Below are positions 59,161 to 64,000 of a stretch of 64,000 bases of DNA, one piece after another (within the stretch, counting starts at the first letter, position 1; each line of letters begins with the position of its first letter). Source of the stretch: Azospirillum brasilense. Its GTDB lineage: Bacteria; Pseudomonadota; Alphaproteobacteria; Azospirillales; Azospirillaceae. Under the pieces are notes generated by a model. It was not told the origin of the DNA, ran no database searches, and saw only the letters and a program-made list of their open reading frames with translations. Location of the stretch: contig NZ_VITH01000012.1 in NCBI RefSeq assembly GCF_007827815.1, positions 124,001-188,000 on the forward strand, given 5' to 3'. Position numbers and translations under genes: made by a program.

Positions 59161-60816
59161 ATGGGCGCCAAGACGAACCTGCAAGCCGCGTTGGCGAAGC
59201 ATATGGCCGGGGATCTGCGTGCCGCCGAGGCGCTGTACCGGGACATGATCCGCCGCTCTCCCCGTGCTCCCGAGACGCGGCATGCCCATGGCAACCTCGG
59301 CGCCATCCATTTGGTCGAGGGGCGTTTGGAGCAAGCGGAGCTGAGCCTGCGCGCGGCCTTGCGGCTTGCGCCCAACGACCCAGGCGTGCTCGGCAACCTC
59401 GGGCTCGCGCTTCGTGGGCGTGGCCGTCTCGACGAGGCGGTGTCGTGTCATCGCAAAGCGCTCAACGGCGCCCCGACCTCCACCAACGCGCTCAACAATC
59501 TGGGCGTGTCGTTGACGGAGCGTGGCGATACGGAGGAAGCGATCGCTTGCTTCGAGCGGCTTCTCGGGCTGACGCCGGGCGCCCCGGATGCATTGTTCAA
59601 CCTCGGCGTCGCGCTCGAGCGGGCGAACCGGCTCGAGGAGGCCGCCCGTCATTACAGAAAGGTTCTGGACCGGGCGCCGGGGCACATGGGCGCGCTGAAC
59701 AACCTAGGCAACACCCTGGGCGAACTGGGTGCCGTGGACGAGGCGCTGGATTGTTACGGTCGCGCGCTGTCCCTCGATCCCGAGAACGCCGACGCCCATT
59801 GGAACCGCGCGCTGACGCGGTTGCTGCTCGGCGATTTCGCGAACGGATGGCGTGAATTCGAATGGCGCTGGAAAGCACCGGTCATGCAAGGCCAGCGTCG
59901 CCGGTTCAACCAGCCGGCGTGGAATGGCGGGCCGCTGACCAGCCGGACCATCCTTCTGCACGCCGAACAGGGGCTGGGCGACACGCTCCAGTTCCTGCGC
60001 TTCGTGCCCTTGCTGCTGGACGCAGGAGCGACGCGCGTCCTGCTGGAGGTCCAGCCGCCTCTTCTGTCCCTGTTGCGGGCGTCCCCGGCCGTCGAGGGCG
60101 TGGAGGTGATCCCGCGTTCCTCCGACTTCCCAGGTGGGAGCTATCTGCCACCCTTCGACCTGCACGCGCCGTTGATGAGCCTGCCGTTGCTGCTGAACCG
60201 CAGCCATCCCGCAGCGCCGGACACCCCGTTGCTGCGCGCTTCGGAGGCCGCCGCCGGCATCTGGACGGACCGTCTGACCGCCGCAGCGCCGAGCGCCCGG
60301 ATCCGTTGCGGCCTCGTGTGGGCCGGGCGGCGCGAGCACGCGAACGACCGCCGCCGCTCCCTTCCGCTTGCCGCCCTTGCGCCGCTCCGGGAGGTGCCCG
60401 GAGTTCAATGGGTATCCCTGCAGGTCGGCCCGGCGGTGGCTGATCTGGCCTGCTGGCCCGACGCTCCCTTCGACGCGTCGCCCTTCCTGACCGATTTCGC
60501 GGCGACGGCGGCGGCATTGGCGTCGCTTGACCTTGTCGTCACCGTCGACACCGCCGTGGCGCATCTGGCCGGCAGTCTGGGCCGGCCGACCTGGGTGCTG
60601 CTGCCTTTTGCTCCGGACTGGCGTTGGATGCTCGGACGCGCGGACAGCCCGTGGTACCCGACGGCCCGCCTGTTCCGGCAAAGCCGCGTCGGCGATTGGT
60701 CGGGCCCGGTGTCCGAAGTCGTCGAGGAGCTGCAACGACTGGCCGATGGGCGGGGCGCTCCTCAATCCTCGGTCAGTGCGTGCGCCATGGCGTCCTGCAA
60801 CGGCGCCAGCACATAG
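59161..60816 (+). CDS. TPR protein with glycosyltransferase-9-like domain
   Basis: A 551-aa protein. The N-terminal half holds about six TPR units (LYRDMIRRSPRAPETRHAHG, LNNLGVSLTERGDTEEAIAC, LGNTLGELGAVDEALDCYGR); the C-terminal half (from about 255) is a GT9/heptosyltransferase-like domain with HAEQGLGDTLQFLRFVPLL, CGLVWAGRREH and LVVTVDTAVAHLAGSLGRPTWVLLP, the nucleotide-sugar binding end. Such proteins are frequent in Azospirillum and relatives and probably modify surface glycans or proteins. No signal peptide. Its last 55 bases overlap the end of the convergent HlyD gene. ATG 59161 is chosen where the TPR part begins. 58935-59160 holds nothing recognised. Confidence 0.82.
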   Translation: MGAKTNLQAALAKHMAGDLRAAEALYRDMIRRSPRAPETRHAHGNLGAIHLVEGRLEQAELSLRAALRLAPNDPGVLGNLGLALRGRGRLDEAVSCHRKALNGAPTSTNALNNLGVSLTERGDTEEAIACFERLLGLTPGAPDALFNLGVALERANRLEEAARHYRKVLDRAPGHMGALNNLGNTLGELGAVDEALDCYGRALSLDPENADAHWNRALTRLLLGDFANGWREFEWRWKAPVMQGQRRRFNQPAWNGGPLTSRTILLHAEQGLGDTLQFLRFVPLLLDAGATRVLLEVQPPLLSLLRASPAVEGVEVIPRSSDFPGGSYLPPFDLHAPLMSLPLLLNRSHPAAPDTPLLRASEAAAGIWTDRLTAAAPSARIRCGLVWAGRREHANDRRRSLPLAALAPLREVPGVQWVSLQVGPAVADLACWPDAPFDASPFLTDFAATAAALASLDLVVTVDTAVAHLAGSLGRPTWVLLPFAPDWRWMLGRADSPWYPTARLFRQSRVGDWSGPVSEVVEELQRLADGRGAPQSSVSACAMASCNGAST

Positions 60817-62099
60817 TCGATGGCCCGGCGCTGGCCGGTGGCGATCAGCACGTCGGCGGGCATGCCCGGATGCAGGGCCGCCGGACCCAGCCGCTCCAGC
60901 GCGCCGGGCAGGGGGCGGACGCGGGCCACGAAGTAGGGGGCGTGGGTCGTCGGGTCGGTCAGGCGGTCGGCGGAGACGTCCAGGACGGTGGCGTCGATCG
61001 ACGGCGTGCGGCGGGGCTTGAAGGCGCTGAGGCGCACCTGCGCGGTCTGGCCGGCCTTCACCACGTCGATGTCCAGCGGGTCGATGCGGGCTTCGATGGT
61101 CGGCGGGCCGCTGTCCGGAACGATGTCCATCAGCGGCTCGCCCGGCTTCACCACCCCGCCCACGGTGAAGACGGTCAGACCGACCACGCGGCCCGGAACC
61201 GGGGCGCGGATCTCCGTGCGCTCCACCGCGTCGCGGGCGGCCCGCAGGCGGGCGGCGGTCTGGTCCAGGGCGTTCTGCGCCTCCTCCATCTCCCCGGCGA
61301 TCTCGGACCGGCGGGCCGTCTCCTTGGCGTGGAGCTGGGTGTCGGCGACCGTCACCGCCTGCTCGGCCAGCCGGGCGCGGGCGTTGGACTGGTCACGGGT
61401 GCCGGCGAGATCGGCCATGGCGCGCTTCAGCGACAGGACCCGCAGCTTGCGCTCCAACCCCTTGTTGAAGAGGTCGAGCACGCCGGCCAGCTCCTCCTCG
61501 ATGAAGACGATCTGCTCGGCCGCCGCGCGCTCCTGGGCGCGGTGGGCGGTCACCTCGCGTTCGGCCTGAAGGCGCTGCTCGCGCAGCACGGCCATGTCGC
61601 CGTCGTGGCGGGTCCAACGGGCGGCGAACAGCTGCTGCTGCACGGCCAGGGCGCGCCGGGCGGCGGGCGCCCCGTCCACCAGCTCCGCGGGGACGGAGAA
61701 GGCGCGCTGGCCGGCGTATTCGGCGCGCAGGCGGGCCATGCGGACCAGGGCGGCGGCCTGTTCGGTGGACAGCTCCTCCAGGGTGGCGCGGCTCTGCGTC
61801 CCTTCCAGGCGGAGCAGGGTCTGGCCGGCGGCCACCGTGTCGCCGTCGCGCACCGCCAGTTCGGCGACGATGCCGCCCTCCAGATGCTGGATGGTCTTGC
61901 GATTGCCGTCCACCACCACCGTGCCCGGCGCGTGGGCGGCGCTGTCCAGCGGGGCCAGAAAGCCCCAGCCGAGCCCGGCGCCCAGCGCCAGGGCGATCAC
62001 CGCGCAACCCGCCCGCACCGCCCCGCCGATGGAGGGTTCGGCGCGGCGCGGCTCCACCGGGATGGCGCTTCGGCCCAGCAGCGTGTCGGTCGTCGTCAT
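60762..62099 (-). CDS. Type I secretion periplasmic adaptor, HlyD family
   Basis: A 445-aa membrane fusion protein: cytoplasmic start, one membrane helix (AVIALALGAGLGWGFLAPL, about residues 32-50), lipoyl half-motif GTVVVDGNRKTIQHLEGGIV, a long coiled coil (about 105-300) and the beta-barrel end with APVPGRVVGLTVFTVGGVVKPGEPLMDIVP and YVLAPLQDAM. This matches HlyD/PrsE adaptors of type I secretion systems. SD GGAG is 8 bases before ATG 62099. It follows the ABC ATPase gene by 14 bases. The outer-membrane TolC-type partner is not in this window. Confidence 0.93.
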   Translation of the reverse strand: MTTTDTLLGRSAIPVEPRRAEPSIGGAVRAGCAVIALALGAGLGWGFLAPLDSAAHAPGTVVVDGNRKTIQHLEGGIVAELAVRDGDTVAAGQTLLRLEGTQSRATLEELSTEQAAALVRMARLRAEYAGQRAFSVPAELVDGAPAARRALAVQQQLFAARWTRHDGDMAVLREQRLQAEREVTAHRAQERAAAEQIVFIEEELAGVLDLFNKGLERKLRVLSLKRAMADLAGTRDQSNARARLAEQAVTVADTQLHAKETARRSEIAGEMEEAQNALDQTAARLRAARDAVERTEIRAPVPGRVVGLTVFTVGGVVKPGEPLMDIVPDSGPPTIEARIDPLDIDVVKAGQTAQVRLSAFKPRRTPSIDATVLDVSADRLTDPTTHAPYFVARVRPLPGALERLGPAALHPGMPADVLIATGQRRAIDYVLAPLQDAMAHALTED

Positions 62100-62113
62100 C
62101 TCGATGTCTCCAA

Positions 62114-63850
62114 TCAGGGGGTGGTGGCAGCGGCGACCGGCTGCGGAGTGGCGGGAGTCCCCAGGCGCCGGACCATCTCGGCCCGCGTCGCGGTCTGGTC
62201 GATCATGCCGTCGCGCAGCACGACGATGCGGTCCACCGCGTCCAGGACGCAGCGGCGGTGGGCGATCACCACCACCGCGGCCCCGCCGGCCTTGGCCTCG
62301 GCGATGGCGCGCAGCAGCGCCGCCTCGCCGGCCTGATCCAGGTTCGCGTTGGGCTCGTCGAGGACGAGCAGGCGGGGATCGCCGTAGAGGGCGCGGGCGA
62401 GCGCGATGCGCTGCCTCTGCCCGCCGGAGAGCAGGGCGCCGCCCTCGCCGATCGCCGTCCGGTAGCCGTCGGGGAGGCGGCCGATCATCTCGTGCACGCC
62501 GGCCCGCCGCGCCGCCGCGGTGACCAGCGCCGGGTCGGGCTCGCCCAACCGGGCGATGGCGTCCTCCACGGTGTCGCCGAGCAGGCCGACGCCTTGCGGC
62601 AGGTAGCCGACATGCCGGCCGCAGTCGTCGCGGTGCCAGCGCCACACATTGTGGCCGTCGAGATAGACGCCGCCCTGGGTCGGCTCCAGCACGCCGACCA
62701 GCAGCCGGGCCAGCGTGGACTTGCCCGCTGCCGAGGGGCCGACGATGCCCACCGCCTCGCCCGGCTCCACCGAGAAGGAGAGGCCGCGCAGAGTCGGGCG
62801 GTCCGACCCCGGCGGGATGTAGGTCACGCGGTCCAGCAGCAGGGGGCCGCTGGGGCGGGGCAGGGGGACGCCCGGCGCGGGGACCGCGTCCGCCGTGAAC
62901 AGGCCGCGCAGGCGGCGCAGGCTCTCGCGGGCCGAGGACCAGTTGCGCCAGGAGTCGATCAACTGCTCGAAGGGCGCCAGCGCGCGGCCCATCAGGATCG
63001 AGGCGGCCAGCATGCTGCCCGGCGACACCTGCCGGTCCAGAACCAGCATCGTGCCGGCGGCGAGGATCGCCACCTGAGCGGTCATCCGGCAGACCTTGGC
63101 GAGCGAGGCGACGGCCTGCGCCCGTCCGGCGGTCCGGTTGACCAGTTGCAGATGGTCGTCCTGAACCGCCTGCCAGCGGCGGCGCAGATTGCCCATCATG
63201 CCCATGGCGGCGACGGCCTCCACGCCGTGCGACGCCGCCTCGACCTCGGCGCCATGGCGGCACAGGGCGCGGTTGGCTTCCGCGGCGCCCGGCATGGTCA
63301 GCAGGCGGCCGAGCAGACTCACCCCGACCAGACAGAGGATGCTGCCGCCGCAGACGAGGCCGTAGAGCGGGTGGATCAGCGTCAGGAACAGCAGGAAGAC
63401 GAGGCTGAGCGCGGCGTCGAGCGGCGCGGTGAGGCTCGGCCCGGACAGGAACTGGCGCAGCTCGTTGAGATCGCGCAGAACCTGGGCCGGGCGGCTGGGC
63501 CCACCGCGCAGCAGGCCGCCCATCGACGCCTCCAGCGCGTCCATGGTCAGGCTGCGCGCCGCGAGATGGCCCATGGCCTGGGTCAGCCGCCCGCGGATCG
63601 CCTCGACCAGCCCGAACACGGCGAAGCAGCCCAGCGCCAGCAGCGACAGGGCCACCAGGGTCTCCACGCTGCGGCTGCCCAGCACGCGGTCGTAGACCTG
63701 CATCGTGTAGAGCGGCATCGCCAGTTGGATGAGGGCGAGAAAGACGCTGAACCCGCCCGCGGCGGCGAGGCCGGTGGCGATGCGCCGGCGGATCGCGCGC
63801 AGGGCCGGCGTGCTGGCGGTTGGGCTGCGGCGGGATTCCCGTGCGGCCAT
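62114..63850 (-). CDS. Type I secretion ABC ATPase/permease (PrsD/AprD type)
   Basis: A 578-aa half transporter: membrane domain (about 25-310; AAAGGFSVFLALIQLAMPLYTMQVYDRVLGSRS) without an N-terminal C39 peptidase-like part, then the ATPase domain with Walker A GPSAAGKST, signature LSGGQRQRIALARALYG and Walker B LLVLDEPNANLD. With the HlyD adaptor it exports proteins that carry C-terminal signals (RTX type). A short gap and a GC-rich hairpin (63886-63912) separate it from the gene upstream, whose product may be the substrate. Confidence 0.94.
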   Translation of the reverse strand: MAARESRRSPTASTPALRAIRRRIATGLAAAGGFSVFLALIQLAMPLYTMQVYDRVLGSRSVETLVALSLLALGCFAVFGLVEAIRGRLTQAMGHLAARSLTMDALEASMGGLLRGGPSRPAQVLRDLNELRQFLSGPSLTAPLDAALSLVFLLFLTLIHPLYGLVCGGSILCLVGVSLLGRLLTMPGAAEANRALCRHGAEVEAASHGVEAVAAMGMMGNLRRRWQAVQDDHLQLVNRTAGRAQAVASLAKVCRMTAQVAILAAGTMLVLDRQVSPGSMLAASILMGRALAPFEQLIDSWRNWSSARESLRRLRGLFTADAVPAPGVPLPRPSGPLLLDRVTYIPPGSDRPTLRGLSFSVEPGEAVGIVGPSAAGKSTLARLLVGVLEPTQGGVYLDGHNVWRWHRDDCGRHVGYLPQGVGLLGDTVEDAIARLGEPDPALVTAAARRAGVHEMIGRLPDGYRTAIGEGGALLSGGQRQRIALARALYGDPRLLVLDEPNANLDQAGEAALLRAIAEAKAGGAAVVVIAHRRCVLDAVDRIVVLRDGMIDQTATRAEMVRRLGTPATPQPVAAATTP

Positions 63851-63885
63851 GGGAAGGGCGCTCCTGTCGTCCGGAGAAGGGAAAG

Positions 63886-63912
63886 GGGCGCGCCGGGAAG
63901 GACGGCGCGCCC
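63886..63912 (-). terminator. GC-rich hairpin between upstream gene and secretion ATPase gene
   Basis: Stem GGGCGCGCC / GGCGCGCCC (9 bp, 9-base loop), 20 bases after the stop of the upstream gene; no T-run follows on the minus strand. It may be a partial terminator or processing site that sets more transcript for the first gene than for the transporter. Confidence 0.5.
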
Positions 63913-63931
63913 GGGACCTCGGTCAGGCGGA

Positions 63932-64000
63932 TCAGTAGAAGGAGATGTCGCCCATCGGGTTGTCGCCCTTCACGATCAGGTCGTGGAAGCCGGTGTCGTT
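63932..64000 (-). CDS. C-terminal end of a protein, possible type I secretion substrate (partial)
   Basis: The last 22 codons of a minus-strand gene enter at the right edge and end ...FHDLIVKGDNPMGDISFY before a TGA at 63932-63934. The gene is upstream of a type I secretion ATPase and adaptor, where the exported protein is often encoded, and the last residues are acidic and aromatic/hydrophobic as in such signals. No repeat of the RTX kind can be seen in so short a piece, so the call is tentative. Confidence 0.5.
   Translation of the reverse strand, partial: NDTGFHDLIVKGDNPMGDISFY

Overview
The window is high-GC DNA from a diazotrophic alphaproteobacterium. Gene content and order (draT-draG plus a nitrogenase-associated gene, then a nif block read nifA, nifB, fdxN, nifZ, nifS, nifT) point to Azospirillum, most likely A. 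brasilense or a close relative. That assignment rests on recognising protein families and the arrangement, not on a database search.

Positions 1-16700 are the nitrogen-fixation region. draT, draG and a draB-like gene (1409-3654, plus strand) encode the reversible ADP-ribosylation switch of dinitrogenase reductase. A class II glutamine amidotransferase and an azoreductase follow. On the minus strand nifA (14465-16348) is followed by an FHA-fused class III nucleotide cyclase, then by a long unit starting at nifB: nifB, fdxN, a TPR-like protein, a 4Fe-4S leucine-rich-variant protein, two nifZ genes, nifS, nifT, a 94-aa protein, a DegT-family protein without its PLP lysine and a SIR2-like protein. 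nifB has a textbook sigma-54 -24/-12 promoter (13124-13139) and two perfect NifA sites TGT-N10-ACA (13197-13212, 13254-13269).

Positions 16700-24100 hold a TetR-controlled ABC exporter (TetR, HlyD, ATPase, permease) split by an antisense secreted-protein gene, then mepA, two methyltransferases and ribosomal protein L36 with its own promoter and terminator. Positions 24200-36300 hold glycolate oxidase glcDEF, phosphatidylcholine synthase, envelope proteins, an acyl-CoA dehydrogenase, a transglycosylase-like protein, a DUF2283/DUF4258-like gene pair and a second FAD-linked oxidase.

Positions 36500-53500 are mostly housekeeping: two Sel1-repeat lipoproteins, tsaC, a ParA-type ATPase, a GT61 glycosyltransferase, bcp, glnE, a large AsmA-like protein, tyrS, anmK convergent with a membrane-anchored NagZ-like enzyme, a tiny lipoprotein and an alpha/beta hydrolase. 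Positions 53700-58900 form a sulfur-trafficking block: cysE, iscR, iscS-like, hscB, fdx, mnmA, then tRNA-Met(CAT). The right end has a TPR-glycosyltransferase converging on a type I secretion pair (HlyD adaptor, ABC ATPase) and the last codons of a gene upstream of that pair, possibly its substrate.

Two families of GC-rich palindromic repeats are scattered through the window. One (about 120 bp) has three intergenic copies. The other has two copies, one of them in frame inside glcE. The best candidates for something undescribed are the lysine-less DegT, SIR2-like and 94-aa genes at the tail of the nif unit, and the cyclase-FHA gene between nifA and nifB.
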